Source of the DNA: Deltaproteobacteria bacterium
Lineage (GTDB): Bacteria; Desulfobacterota; Desulfobaccia; Desulfobaccales; 0-14-0-80-60-11
Assembly (NCBI GenBank): GCA_016874915.1
Contig: VGSW01000015.1
Span: 1-36,442 of the forward strand
Length of the DNA: 36,442 bases
Direction: 5' to 3'
Position numbers and translations under genes: made by a program. Below are positions 24,240 through 32,892 of this stretch, in pieces (positions within the stretch are counted from its first letter, which is position 1; every line of letters begins with the position of its first letter). The notes below the pieces were generated by a model that was given only the letters and a program-made list of their open reading frames with translations, was not told where the DNA came from and did not search any database.

Positions 24240-24804
24240 AGCCATCCTTCAAGACCTGGCGGGCTGGCTTGAATCCCGCCGGGTCCCGTGGGTCCTGGTG
24301 GGCGGCATTGCCGCCTCTTTTCTGGGCAGGCCCCGGTTTACCCGGGACTTGGATGTCCTGGTGCTGCTGCCAGAGAGAGATTGGGAGGGTTTTGGGGATT
24401 CAGGAGCGACCTATGGTTTTCTTCCCCGGCTATCCGACGCCCTGGCCTTTGCCCGTAAAACCAGGGTTCTCCTAATGCGGCATCAGCCCACGGACTTCGA
24501 CCTGGACCTTATTTTCGGGTCCCTGCCCTTCGAACAAGAAACGGTGGCCCGGGCTAAATGGAAAACCATGGGAAAAGCCAGGGTGCCATTGCCCACTCCC
24601 GAGGACCTGATAATATTGAAAGCAGTGGCCCGGCGCCCTCAGGATCTGATGGATATTGAAGGGATTCTGGACGCCCACCCGAAGCTTAACCGCCGCCGGA
24701 TAAGGCAGTGGCTGGAAGAATTCGCCGCGGCCCTGGAACAGCCGGAACTCTTAAAAAATTGGGAAACCCTGCTCTCCCGGCGAAGGCTGAAGCCAAAGAA
24801 ATAG
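24208..24804 (+). CDS. Minimal nucleotidyltransferase-fold protein (AbiEii/MNT-like)
   Basis: 198 residues. The nucleotidyltransferase core is LVGGIAASFLGRPRFTRDLDVLV: a GG followed by an R-x-T-x-D-x-D metal-binding pair near residue 50. A third acidic residue probably lies in TDFDLDLIFG. PTPEDLIILKAVARRPQD is the usual helix after the core. It overlaps the XRE gene, giving the layout of a type II/IV-like toxin-antitoxin or nucleotidyltransferase pair. Catalytic residues look complete. Whether it modifies RNA, protein or nothing is unknown. Confidence 0.78.
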   Translation: MQAHTTPTPLEAILQDLAGWLESRRVPWVLVGGIAASFLGRPRFTRDLDVLVLLPERDWEGFGDSGATYGFLPRLSDALAFARKTRVLLMRHQPTDFDLDLIFGSLPFEQETVARAKWKTMGKARVPLPTPEDLIILKAVARRPQDLMDIEGILDAHPKLNRRRIRQWLEEFAAALEQPELLKNWETLLSRRRLKPKK

Positions 24805-24913
24805 CCCCCTGTCGCCGCAACCCATCATATTTCCCCATTTTGCCTTTCGCCTTTCGTCTAAAATTTTCCCGCCCTTCTTTCGCGAACCGAAACTCCTCCC
24901 CATGATTTTGATG

Positions 24914-24950
24914 GATTTGCCTCCCGCTTATTGATATAAGCAGTCAAATC
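24914..24950. promoter_or_regulatory. Nested inverted repeat in the leader of the PurD-like gene
   Basis: GATTTG, then GCTTAT-tgat-ATAAGC, then CAAATC form two nested stems 36 bp upstream of the start. It could be an operator or a leader hairpin. The remainder of 24805-24985 is unremarkable. No known riboswitch is recognised. Confidence 0.35.
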
Positions 24951-24985
24951 CGGTGGGCGTAACGGCTTCAGGTGGGGGATAAGAA

Positions 24986-26488
24986 ATGACACAGGTGAAT
25001 ATCGGGTTCGTGGGCACCGACGGCCGCAGCTTCCTGGCCGCGCTGGAGACCAGCCGGGCTACCAGCGAGCTCTATCCCGGCGATTATCAAGGCTTCGTGG
25101 TCCGGGGCACCCCGGCCATGCCGACCTTCGCCCAAAAGATGGGCTGGCCCGTGGGTTTTCTTCCGGTGGCGGAAAATACCACCGGGGCCTTCGCCGCAGC
25201 TCTCATCGCGGCTTTTCAGAAAGAGGAACTGGACCTGGCCCTGATTATGCCGGAGCAGCTTATTTTCAACGGCCTGGTGGACCGTCTGAACGCCGCCGGC
25301 TTCGGCGATAAGGTCATCGGCCTGGATGAGAAGGCCGCGTTCATCGAAGGGGACAAAATCGCCTGCAAGCGTCTGTGCCGGGAGGCCGGCATCCCCATGG
25401 CCCCGGAGTGGACCGAAGTGGACGCCAAAGACTACCACTCCGTCCAGGGGGTCTGCCTGAATTATCTTCACGACTTCGGCGGCGCGGTGCTGAAATACCC
25501 TTACAGCGCCGGAGGCAAAGGCGCCCGGATCATTCTCAACACCTGGAAAATCCGGGACGTTTACGAGCTGTTGATAAACGACTATAAGGACGATTACGCC
25601 CGGTTATACGGCAAAAAAGGCCCCTGGCCCCTGCTTATCGAAGCCCGTATGTCCGGAGTGGAAATCAGCTTCACCATCTTCGTGGATCAAAACGGCCATT
25701 ACCAGATTCTGCCCACGGCCATGGACTACCCCGAGCGGTTTGAAGGGCCCCCGGGGATTGATAACCCCATCACCGGCGGCATGGGCTCCATCTCCCCCCA
25801 TCCCCTGGAGTCTCCGGAACTCCTGGCCCTGGCGGAGGAGACCATCGCCCGGCCCCTGATTGCCAAGATGAAGGAACGGGGTCTGCTGCGTCCCTGCGTC
25901 TTGTACCCCGGCTGCTTCGTGTCCTTTGACCGCGCCTTTAGACCCAGGGCCATCCGGGTCTGTGAAATCAACATCCGCCCTGGGGAACCGGAGTTTCAGC
26001 CGGTGGTCAAGCGCCTGCGCAACCTGGGGGCGCTCATCCAGGCCATGGCCCGGGGCAATCTGAATCAGGTATCCCCGGAAGTGCGGACTGACCAGATTTC
26101 CCTGTGCGTTGCCCTGGTCACCGGCCCCGGCGGCCCCAAGCAGCAGAAGGGCTACCCCTGGTCCCTCACCAAGGGGGAGCCGCTGCAAATGGACTTCGAC
26201 TACTTCGACAAAAAGAAGATCACCGTGGTGCCTTCAGCCATGGATTGCTCGGAAGAAGGCGGGTTCAAGTCCGACGGCTCCCGGGTGGCGTTCCTGGTGG
26301 CCAACGCCACGGTGAAGGAGGGCCACAAAAGGGGCCAAGTGGTGGAAACCCTGCGGGCCCGGATGCTCAGCGCCTTTGACAATGGGAAAATCCGGGTCAT
26401 TCCCCGGGAGAATCCTGGAGGCAACCGCCTGGCCCTGCGCCGGGACATCGGGCTGCACTACCAGAAAGCGGAGCTGCTGGGGGGGTAA
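24986..26488 (+). CDS. Divergent PurD-like ATP-grasp ligase
   Basis: A 500-residue ATP-grasp protein related to phosphoribosylamine-glycine ligase. Recognisable PurD landmarks are FIEGDKIACKRLCREAGIP, VLKYPYSAGGKGARI (ATP-binding loop), EARMSGVEISFTIFV, NPITGGMGSISPHP, and CEINIRPGEPEFQPVV (metal-binding Glu/Asn). The N-terminus IGFVGTDGRSFLAALETS replaces the PurD GxGGREHA phosphoribosyl loop, and the protein is some 70 residues longer than usual PurD. No other purine genes are near. I think it is a paralogue with altered amine or phosphate specificity, but a housekeeping PurD role cannot be excluded. GGTGGGGGAT lies before the ATG. Confidence 0.75.
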   Translation: MTQVNIGFVGTDGRSFLAALETSRATSELYPGDYQGFVVRGTPAMPTFAQKMGWPVGFLPVAENTTGAFAAALIAAFQKEELDLALIMPEQLIFNGLVDRLNAAGFGDKVIGLDEKAAFIEGDKIACKRLCREAGIPMAPEWTEVDAKDYHSVQGVCLNYLHDFGGAVLKYPYSAGGKGARIILNTWKIRDVYELLINDYKDDYARLYGKKGPWPLLIEARMSGVEISFTIFVDQNGHYQILPTAMDYPERFEGPPGIDNPITGGMGSISPHPLESPELLALAEETIARPLIAKMKERGLLRPCVLYPGCFVSFDRAFRPRAIRVCEINIRPGEPEFQPVVKRLRNLGALIQAMARGNLNQVSPEVRTDQISLCVALVTGPGGPKQQKGYPWSLTKGEPLQMDFDYFDKKKITVVPSAMDCSEEGGFKSDGSRVAFLVANATVKEGHKRGQVVETLRARMLSAFDNGKIRVIPRENPGGNRLALRRDIGLHYQKAELLGG

Positions 26489-26529
26489 CCGCAGGCAGGT
26501 GCGGGGGCAAGGGCGCAGGGGGACAGCAC

Positions 26530-26672
26530 CGTTTTCGGTTTTCGGTTAAATAAGCGAATTATCAATTACTTATATGTCAACCTAAGTGCATTTGAAAGCA
26601 GCCCCGGTATCACCTCTCCCCCAAATCGGGATTAATACCGTTTTCGGTTTTCGGTTTTCAGTTTTCGGTTAA
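26530..26672 (+). repeat. Two direct heptamer arrays, GTTTTCG type
   Basis: GTTTTCG twice at 26531-26544, and GTTTTCG, GTTTTCG, GTTTTCA, GTTTTCG at 26640-26667. Each is followed by GTTAAA and, further on, a similar ATTATCAAT motif, as if a block of about 110 bp were duplicated and had diverged. They lie in the 26489-27003 gap, which has no gene. Confidence 0.75.
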
Positions 26673-26724
26673 AAGAAATTGTATTATCAATAAGTTAGCC
26701 AAAGAATTTGTTGCATCTGAAACT

Positions 26725-26845
26725 GAACTTGTTATATTACTCGGAGCGGAAAATGGATTACGTTCACCCCCACCCCGCCCTCCCCCCTTAAGGGGGAGGG
26801 GGCAAAAGGAAGGAACTTCTTTAATGCTCCGAGTAATATAAGTTC
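26725..26845. mobile_element. MITE-like 121-bp inverted-repeat element
   Basis: GAACTTGTTATATTACTCGG (from 26725, arm continuing to AGC at 26747) pairs with GCTCCGAGTAATATAAGTTC (26826-26845), apart from a 2-base bulge. Inside is a GC palindrome CCCTCCCCCCTTAAGGGGG... centred on TTAA at 26788-26791. It has no coding capacity, and its right end touches a heptamer array. Confidence 0.6.
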
Positions 26846-26892
26846 TCCGGTCCCCGGTCCCCGGTCTCCGGTCCCCGGTCTCCGGTCTCCGT
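26844..26892. repeat. Heptamer array, TCTCCGG/TCCCCGG type
   Basis: Seven in-phase units: TCTCCGG, TCCCCGG twice, TCTCCGG, TCCCCGG, TCTCCGG, TCTCCGT. It is a GC-rich member of the same YCNG heptamer family, between the MITE-like element and livH. Confidence 0.85.
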
Positions 26893-27003
26893 CAGTACCT
26901 CCCTTTTCCAGGCGGCTCATTGGCCTTGTGTCTTCCGGTGCAAAGATGATATATGTCATAGGATAATTTTCCTCAAAAGGCCGGGCTTTTCTTAAATCTG
27001 TCC

Positions 27004-27867
27004 ATGTTTTTCCAACAGCTTCTTAATGGCCTTACCACCGGCGCCGCGTATGCCCTCATCGCCTTGGGCTACACCATGATTTACGGCATCCTGGGCCTGA
27101 TTAATTTCGCCCAGGGGGAGATTTACATGGCCGGGGCGTTTGTGGCAGTGCTGCTGCTGGCCACGGGCCAGGTGAACTTTTTCGTGGCCTTTGGGTTGGG
27201 GATGGGGGCTGCAGCCGTGGTGGGAGTAGTCCTGGAACGGGTGGCCTTCCGGCCCCTTCGAGGCTCGCACCCCCTGGTGCCGCTCATCAGCGCCATCGGC
27301 GCCTCCATATTTCTCCAGAGCCTGGCCCTGCTGCTCTTCGGGCCTAACGACCGCCCCTTTCCCATTCAGTTCGATTTTACCACCATCACTGTGGCCGGGC
27401 TGCCCCTGTCCACCCTCCAGGGGGCCATCCTGGCCGCAGCCCTGGGTTTCATGCTGCTCCTGGTGGTCTTTGTCCGCTACACCCGCTACGGCAAGGCCAT
27501 TGTGGCCTGCGCCCTGGACCGGGACACCGCCCGCCTCATGGGCATCAACGTGGATCGCATGGTGGCCCTGACGTTCTTCATCGGCTCCGCCCTGAGCGGC
27601 GCCGCGGGCATCATGATGGCCATTTACTATAACGCCACCTACCCCCGCATGGGGCTGCTGCCGGGGCTGAAGGCCTTCAGCGCCGCCATCCTGGGCGGGG
27701 TGGGGAACATACCCGGGGCCATCCTGGGGGGCCTGCTCCTGGGGGTGGCCGAGTCCTTGGGCGCGGCTTATCTTTCTTCGGGGTTCAAGGACGCCACCGC
27801 GTTCGCCATCCTTATCTTGGTGCTGCTCATTCGACCCCAGGGGATTCTGCGGGGCCGGGGGGATTGA
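27004..27867 (+). CDS. livH: Branched-chain-type ABC transporter permease LivH
   Basis: A 287-residue inner-membrane permease beginning with the family-typical FFQQLLNGLTTGAAYALIALGYTM and INFAQGEIYM. About eight membrane segments are visible, and it ends LLIRPQGILRGRGD. It forms a heterodimeric channel with LivM for uptake of branched-chain amino acids or, in many relatives, aromatic and organic acids. The ribosome site is weak. No periplasmic binding protein gene is in the window. It is first of a five-gene transporter and ligase cluster. Confidence 0.92.
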   Translation: MFFQQLLNGLTTGAAYALIALGYTMIYGILGLINFAQGEIYMAGAFVAVLLLATGQVNFFVAFGLGMGAAAVVGVVLERVAFRPLRGSHPLVPLISAIGASIFLQSLALLLFGPNDRPFPIQFDFTTITVAGLPLSTLQGAILAAALGFMLLLVVFVRYTRYGKAIVACALDRDTARLMGINVDRMVALTFFIGSALSGAAGIMMAIYYNATYPRMGLLPGLKAFSAAILGGVGNIPGAILGGLLLGVAESLGAAYLSSGFKDATAFAILILVLLIRPQGILRGRGD

Positions 27868-27871
27868 GGCG

Positions 27872-27902
27872 GGTTTTCGGTCTTCGGTCTTCGGTTTTCG
27901 GT
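27872..27902 (+). repeat. Heptamer array, GGTTTTC/GGTCTTC type
   Basis: GGTTTTC, GGTCTTC twice, GGTTTTC begin 4 bp after the livH stop codon. Same family as the arrays flanking the DUF429-like gene. No inverted partner is visible before livM. Confidence 0.85.
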
Positions 27903-27946
27903 GATAAGAATAGGATCATTAGCAGATATAATGAAAATAGCATAGA

Positions 27947-28819
27947 ATGACTGCGTATCTCCTCCACCTGGCCGTTTTATCGGGCATTTTCATCATCCTG
28001 GCCATTAGCCTCAACCTGATCATCGGTTATGCCGGGCAGGTTTCCCTGGGGCATGCGGCGTTTTTCGGTATCGGGGGCTACACTTCCGCCCTGGTGTCCC
28101 TGCATTTCGGTTTTCCCTTTTCCCTGGCGGCCCTGAGCGCCCTGGTGGTCACCGGCGGCTGCGGCCTGGCCCTGGGGCTGCCCACCCTGCGCCTCAAGGA
28201 AGACTACCTGGCCATTGTCACTCTGGGGTTCGGAGTCATCGTGGACCTGATCTTTCTCAACCTGGAAATCACCGGCGGCCCCGACGGTCTGGTGAACATC
28301 TCCCCGCCCCGGATTTTGGGAGTGACCTTCCGGCCCCGGGGGCTCTATATAGTTTTGGTTGCCTTGGTGGTGCTGATGATCTTGGCCCTGACTTACAGCC
28401 TGGTCCGCTCCTATCATGGCCGGGCTTTGCGGGCCATCCGGGACCATGAGACTACCGCCCAGGTGATGGGCATCAACACCCCGGCTTACAAAATCATGAT
28501 CTTCACCCTGGCCGCGGCCATGGCCGGGCTGGCCGGCTCTCTGTACGCCCATTACATCACTTTCATCAACCCAGAATCCTTCGGATTGCACACCTCCATC
28601 CTGCTCCTGGCCATGGTGGTGTTGGGAGGCATGGGTTCCATCGCCGGCTCCATTGTGGGCGCAGTGATCCTGACGGTGTTGCCTGAGATGCTGCGCCAGT
28701 TTAAAGACTACCAGGACCTCCTTTACGGCGGGTTGCTCGTGGGCCTTCTCATCTTGCGGCCCCAGGGGCTGATGGGCCGGGGGAAGTTGAGTTTGAAGTT
28801 TATTATGCGGAAAGAATGA
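27947..28819 (+). CDS. livM: Branched-chain-type ABC transporter permease LivM
   Basis: A 290-residue permease with about eight hydrophobic helices. Family landmarks are LNLIIGYAGQVSLGHAAFFGIG, the conserved RSYHGRALRAIRDHETTAQVMGI coupling loop (contacts the ATPases) and LRPQGLMGRGK at the C-terminus. It partners LivH. It lies 79 bp after livH, with a heptamer array in the gap, and its stop is 1 bp before the next array. Confidence 0.92.
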   Translation: MTAYLLHLAVLSGIFIILAISLNLIIGYAGQVSLGHAAFFGIGGYTSALVSLHFGFPFSLAALSALVVTGGCGLALGLPTLRLKEDYLAIVTLGFGVIVDLIFLNLEITGGPDGLVNISPPRILGVTFRPRGLYIVLVALVVLMILALTYSLVRSYHGRALRAIRDHETTAQVMGINTPAYKIMIFTLAAAMAGLAGSLYAHYITFINPESFGLHTSILLLAMVVLGGMGSIAGSIVGAVILTVLPEMLRQFKDYQDLLYGGLLVGLLILRPQGLMGRGKLSLKFIMRKE

Positions 28820-28820
28820 T

Positions 28821-28851
28821 GGTTTTCGGTTTTCGGTTTCCGGTTTTCGGT
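28821..28851 (+). repeat. Left heptamer array flanking the DUF429-like gene
   Basis: GGTTTTC, GGTTTTC, GGTTTCC, GGTTTTC starting 1 bp after the livM stop. The reverse-complement array lies at 29545-29581, so the two arrays form inverted repeats around the cargo gene. Confidence 0.85.
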
Positions 28852-28888
28852 GAAAGACAAAACGTAATCAGAATTTTTAGAGGATGTT

Positions 28889-29589
<701 letters not shown>

Positions 29590-29596
<7 letters not shown>

Positions 29597-30315
29597 CCCT
29601 AAAAAGCGTCCAATCCGGTTACGGCCGGGCACCGGTGCTCAAGGGTATCTCCTTCCACGTGCGCCCTGGGGAGGTGGTAACCCTCATCGGTGCCAACGGT
29701 GCGGGGAAGACCACGGCGCTCTCCACCATTTCCGGGTTGCTGCCGGCCCGGAAGGGGGTCATTGAATTTGCCGGCCAGGACCTCACCCGGATGCCGCCGG
29801 AGCGCATCGTCACCCTGGGGCTGGCCCTGGTGCCCGAAGGCCGCCGGGTTTTCCGGAGTTTAAGCGTCACCGCCAACCTGGAGTTGGGGGCTTTTTACCG
29901 AAAAGACAAGAAGGCCGTGCGCCAAGATATAGAGGAGCTTCGGACGCGGTTTCCCATCCTCAAGGAGCGGGCCCGGCAGGCCGCGGGGACCCTGAGCGGC
30001 GGCGAGCAGCAGATCCTGGCCATCGGCCGGGCCTTGATGGCCCGCCCCAAGCTCCTTATGCTGGATGAGCCGTCCATGGGCCTGGCCCCCCAGATGGTGA
30101 CCAGGGTTTACGATATTTTGCGAGACTTGAAAAAAGGGGGCACCACCATCCTCCTGGTGGAGCAAAACGCCCGGGCCGCCCTGAAAGTGGCGGACCGGGG
30201 CTATGTCCTGGAGACCGGGCGCATCATCCTGGACGGCACCGCGGCGGAACTCCAGGAGGACCCCGAAGTGCAGCGGGCCTATTTGGGGAAGGGTTATCGG
30301 GAAGTTTGGGAATGA
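29590..30315 (+). CDS. livF: Branched-chain-type ABC transporter ATPase LivF
   Basis: 241 residues with Walker A GANGAGKTT, signature LSGGEQQ, Walker B LLMLDEPSMGLAP and the LivF-typical opening MLTLKSVQSGYGRAPVLKGI. It couples ATP hydrolysis to LivHM transport. It begins inside the end of the DUF429-like frame and has no clear ribosome site of its own, so its translation may depend on the upstream frame. The F-before-G order is reversed from the usual livGF. Confidence 0.93.
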
Positions 30316-30316
30316 T

Positions 30317-30463
30317 AGCTGTCAGCTTTCAGCTATCAGCGGTCAGCTAAAATATTTAGTATAAGCAACCTCTTGCAAAATAATAGTCTCGTTTGAGTTA
30401 CAAAGCCAAAACTAAAAAACAGAAAACAGAAAACAAAAGGCTGAACGCTGAACGCTGAACGCT
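30317..30463. repeat. Facing heptamer arrays between livF and livG, two heptamers in register
   Basis: AGCTGTC, AGCTTTC, AGCTATC, AGCGGTC (30317-30344, then AGCTAAA) start 1 bp after the livF stop. At 30408-30463 an array in the opposite sense runs AAAACTA, AAAAACA, GAAAACA twice, AAAGGCT and GAACGCT three times. It switches from one heptamer family to another without losing the 7-bp phase, and ends 10 bp before livG. Confidence 0.85.
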
Positions 30464-30473
30464 AAATAAGACA

Positions 30474-31235
30474 ATGGCCTTACTTGCGGTTAACGACCTT
30501 ACCAAGCACTTCGGCGGGGTGAAGGCCCTGGAGGGGGTGTCTTTTGCCGTGGGGGAGGGGGAGATCGTGGCCCTCATCGGCCCCAACGGCGCCGGCAAGA
30601 CTACCTGCTTCAACGTCATCAATGGCCTTTTGCCCCCCACCGGAGGCGGCATCCATCTGGCCGGTCAAGACCTGGGTAGTCTGCCCCCCTATCACCGGGC
30701 GCGGCTGGGATTGGCCCGCACCTTCCAGAACATCCAGCTTTTCGGGGGCATGTCGGTGCTGGAAAACGTCCTCACCGGCCGCCATCTGCGCCAGGAAGTG
30801 GGACTCTTGGAAGCCCTGCTGCCGCTCCCCCGGGTCCGCCGAGCCGAGGCCCGGGCCCAGGAACGGGCCTTGGAGCTTCTTGACCTGGTGGGTCTGGGAG
30901 AGAAGGCGGCCGCACCCGCGGAAGCCCTGGCCTATGGGGACCAACGCCGTCTGGAGATCGCCCGGGCCTTGGCCCAGGAGCCCCGGCTCCTACTCATGGA
31001 CGAACCCGCCGCGGGCCTCAACCCCCGGGAGACGGAAGACCTCATGGCCCTGCTGGAGCAGCTTCGGGACCTGGGCGTCACCCTTCTGGTCATCGAACAC
31101 GACATGACCCTGGTCATGGGCATCAGCCACCGGGTGGTAGTGCTGGATCACGGCGAAGTCATTGCCGTGGGCCCGCCCTCGGAGATCCGCCGGGACCCCC
31201 GGGTCATTGAGGCTTATTTGGGCCGGGAAGAGTGA
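30474..31235 (+). CDS. livG: Branched-chain-type ABC transporter ATPase LivG
   Basis: 253 residues: Walker A GPNGAGKTT, the LivG-type signature AYGDQRRLEIARAL, Walker B LLLMDEPAAGLNP and the extra helical insert after the Q-loop (ARTFQNIQLFGGMSVLENV) that distinguishes LivG from LivF. Second ATPase of the transporter. It ends IEAYLGREE as usual. There is no obvious Shine-Dalgarno site; a heptamer array ends 10 bp before the ATG. Confidence 0.93.
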   Translation: MALLAVNDLTKHFGGVKALEGVSFAVGEGEIVALIGPNGAGKTTCFNVINGLLPPTGGGIHLAGQDLGSLPPYHRARLGLARTFQNIQLFGGMSVLENVLTGRHLRQEVGLLEALLPLPRVRRAEARAQERALELLDLVGLGEKAAAPAEALAYGDQRRLEIARALAQEPRLLLMDEPAAGLNPRETEDLMALLEQLRDLGVTLLVIEHDMTLVMGISHRVVVLDHGEVIAVGPPSEIRRDPRVIEAYLGREE

Positions 31236-31241
31236 AAAAAT

Positions 31242-31397
31242 TGTTTTCTGTTTTCTGTTTTCTGTGAAAAAACATTGAAATGTGTTCTCTATCCAGCAGT
31301 TAGGAATTTAATATTGTATTAATTCCTTAAATTATTTGCAAAAACCAAAAAATCAAAACCAATCTGTTACAGAAAACAGGAAACAGGAAACAGGAGA
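31242..31397. repeat. Facing heptamer arrays between livG and paaK, TGTTTTC/CAGGAAA type
   Basis: TGTTTTC three times and TGTGAAA (31242-31269) start 6 bp after livG. CAGAAAA, CAGGAAA twice and CAGGAGA (31370-31397) lie in the opposite sense. The last unit varies to give AGGAG exactly where a ribosome site for paaK is expected, 7 nt before its ATG. The core between is AT-rich and non-coding. Confidence 0.85.
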
Positions 31398-31403
31398 AAC
31401 AAG

Positions 31404-32708
31404 ATGCCCATCTTTGACCAAGACGCGGAGCAAATGGACCGGCAGGAGTTGGCTCAATTGCAGTTGGAGCGCCTCCAGGTCACCCTCCACCGGGTCTATA
31501 AGAACGTCAAGTTCTACAAGCGCCAGTTCGACGGCATCGGCTTTCTCCCGGAAGACTGCCAGTCCCTGGACGACCTCCCCCGCCTGCCCTTCACCACCCG
31601 GCACGATCTGGCCCGGGCCTACCCTTACGAAATGTTCGCGGTGCCGCTCAGAGAGGTGGTGCGCATCCATTCCTCCACCGGCAGCCCCGGCAACCCCATT
31701 GTCATGGGCTATACCTGCCGGGATTTAAGGGCCTGGGCCAAGCTTGCGGCCCGGGTCCTCACCGCCGCGGGGGTGGACCGGGATGACGTGGTCCAGGTGA
31801 CTTTGAGCTACGGTCTCTTAACCAGCGCCTTCGGCATCCACTATGGGGTGGAACTCCTGGGGGCCTCGGTGATTCCCACCGGGCCGGGGGCCACCTTTCG
31901 CCAGGTGCAGATCATGCGGGACTACCGGGTCACCGCCCTGGTGAGCACCCCGTCCTATGCCCTGGTCCTGGCGGACCAGATGGACGACCAGGGAGTGGAC
32001 GCCAAGAGCCTCCATCTGAAAGTGGCCCTCCTGGCCGGTGAGCCCTGGACCGAGGAGATGCGCCGGGAAATCGAGGCCCGCCTCTTCCTCACCGCCCACG
32101 ACCACTATGCCCTGTCCGAAGCCATGGGGCCGGGGGTAGCGGGGGAATGCGAGCACCGCCAGGGCATGCACTTGAACGAGGACCATTTCCTCCCGGAAAT
32201 AATCGATCCTCATACGGGCGCGCCATTACCGCCGGGAGAGTTGGGGGAGCTCGTCATCACCACCATCACCAAGGAGGGCGTGCCCCTGGTGCGCTTCCGC
32301 ACCGGAGACCTGTGCCGCCTCTCCTTCGACCCCTGCCCCTGCGGCCGCACCACTGCCCGGCTGAGCCGCATCGCCGGCCGCTGCGACCAGGTGGTCATCG
32401 TCAAGGGGGTCAACATCTTCCCCGGCAGGGTGGGCCAGGTGTTGGCCAATGTCCTGGGAGAAGACCCCGAATACCAGTTGGTCATCGGCCGGGAAGGCCA
32501 CCTGGACTACCTGGATATCCGCCTGGCCGTCCGGGAAGGCCTATTTTTCGACAAGATGACGGTGCAGCGCACCTTCCTGGAGCGCCTCACCCGCAAACTT
32601 TCCCAGGGCATCGGTATCCGCCCCCGGGTGAAGCTGGTGGAGCCGGGGTCCATCTCCCGAGACCGGGAAACCTCACCTTTGGTGGTGGATTTGCGGAGTT
32701 TGGCCTGA
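31404..32708 (+). CDS. paaK: Phenylacetate-CoA ligase-type adenylating enzyme
   Basis: 434 residues of the PaaK branch of acyl-adenylate-forming ligases, which activate phenylacetate or related aromatic acids with ATP and CoA. The phosphate-binding loop is HSSTGSPGNP (usually SSGTTGKP), and the family motifs YGVELLGASVIPTG, HDHYALSEAMGPGVAGEC, VRFRTGDLCRL and VIVKGVNIFPGRV are all present. It is the last gene of the liv cluster, so the transporter may import the ligase's substrate. Exact acid unknown. Confidence 0.9.
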   Translation: MPIFDQDAEQMDRQELAQLQLERLQVTLHRVYKNVKFYKRQFDGIGFLPEDCQSLDDLPRLPFTTRHDLARAYPYEMFAVPLREVVRIHSSTGSPGNPIVMGYTCRDLRAWAKLAARVLTAAGVDRDDVVQVTLSYGLLTSAFGIHYGVELLGASVIPTGPGATFRQVQIMRDYRVTALVSTPSYALVLADQMDDQGVDAKSLHLKVALLAGEPWTEEMRREIEARLFLTAHDHYALSEAMGPGVAGECEHRQGMHLNEDHFLPEIIDPHTGAPLPPGELGELVITTITKEGVPLVRFRTGDLCRLSFDPCPCGRTTARLSRIAGRCDQVVIVKGVNIFPGRVGQVLANVLGEDPEYQLVIGREGHLDYLDIRLAVREGLFFDKMTVQRTFLERLTRKLSQGIGIRPRVKLVEPGSISRDRETSPLVVDLRSLA

Positions 32709-32757
32709 AAAAGGGATTAAGGCGGATTTTGAGCTAGCCCTATCACGGTTTTTTCTG

Positions 32758-32780
32758 GTTCCCAAGCTGTGCTTGGGAAC
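32758..32780 (+). terminator. Hairpin after paaK, probable terminator
   Basis: A perfect 10-bp stem GTTCCCAAGC/GCTTGGGAAC with loop TGT is followed by GAAAATATTTT. It lies 50 bp downstream of paaK. The stem sequence also resembles a widespread intergenic repeat, so it may be a repeat acting as a terminator. Confidence 0.6.
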
Positions 32781-32791
32781 GAAAATATTTT

Positions 32792-32828
32792 GGGGGGAGG
32801 GCCAAGGGCGCCCTTGGCCCCCTCCCCC
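32792..32828. repeat. Large GC palindrome between paaK and the ankyrin gene
   Basis: GGGGGGAGGGCCAAGGG and CCCTTGGCCCCCTCCCCC form a near-perfect 17-bp-arm palindrome with almost no loop. It lies between convergent genes and may add to termination in both directions. Confidence 0.6.
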
Positions 32829-32892
32829 AACAACAACTTTTCGAAGCAGAATGAAAATGGCAAGAGTTCATCGGCGCTGGGCCGCCCCTCGG

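Noticed and set aside
24840-24859. Heptamer array (TTCGCCT type)
   Set aside because: It has period 7 over about 20 bp but does not contain the YCNG core, so it was not counted in the family.
24914-24985. Riboswitch in the PurD-like leader
   Set aside because: Only two nested stems are visible; the conserved core of a purine, glycine or other known riboswitch is not recognisable.
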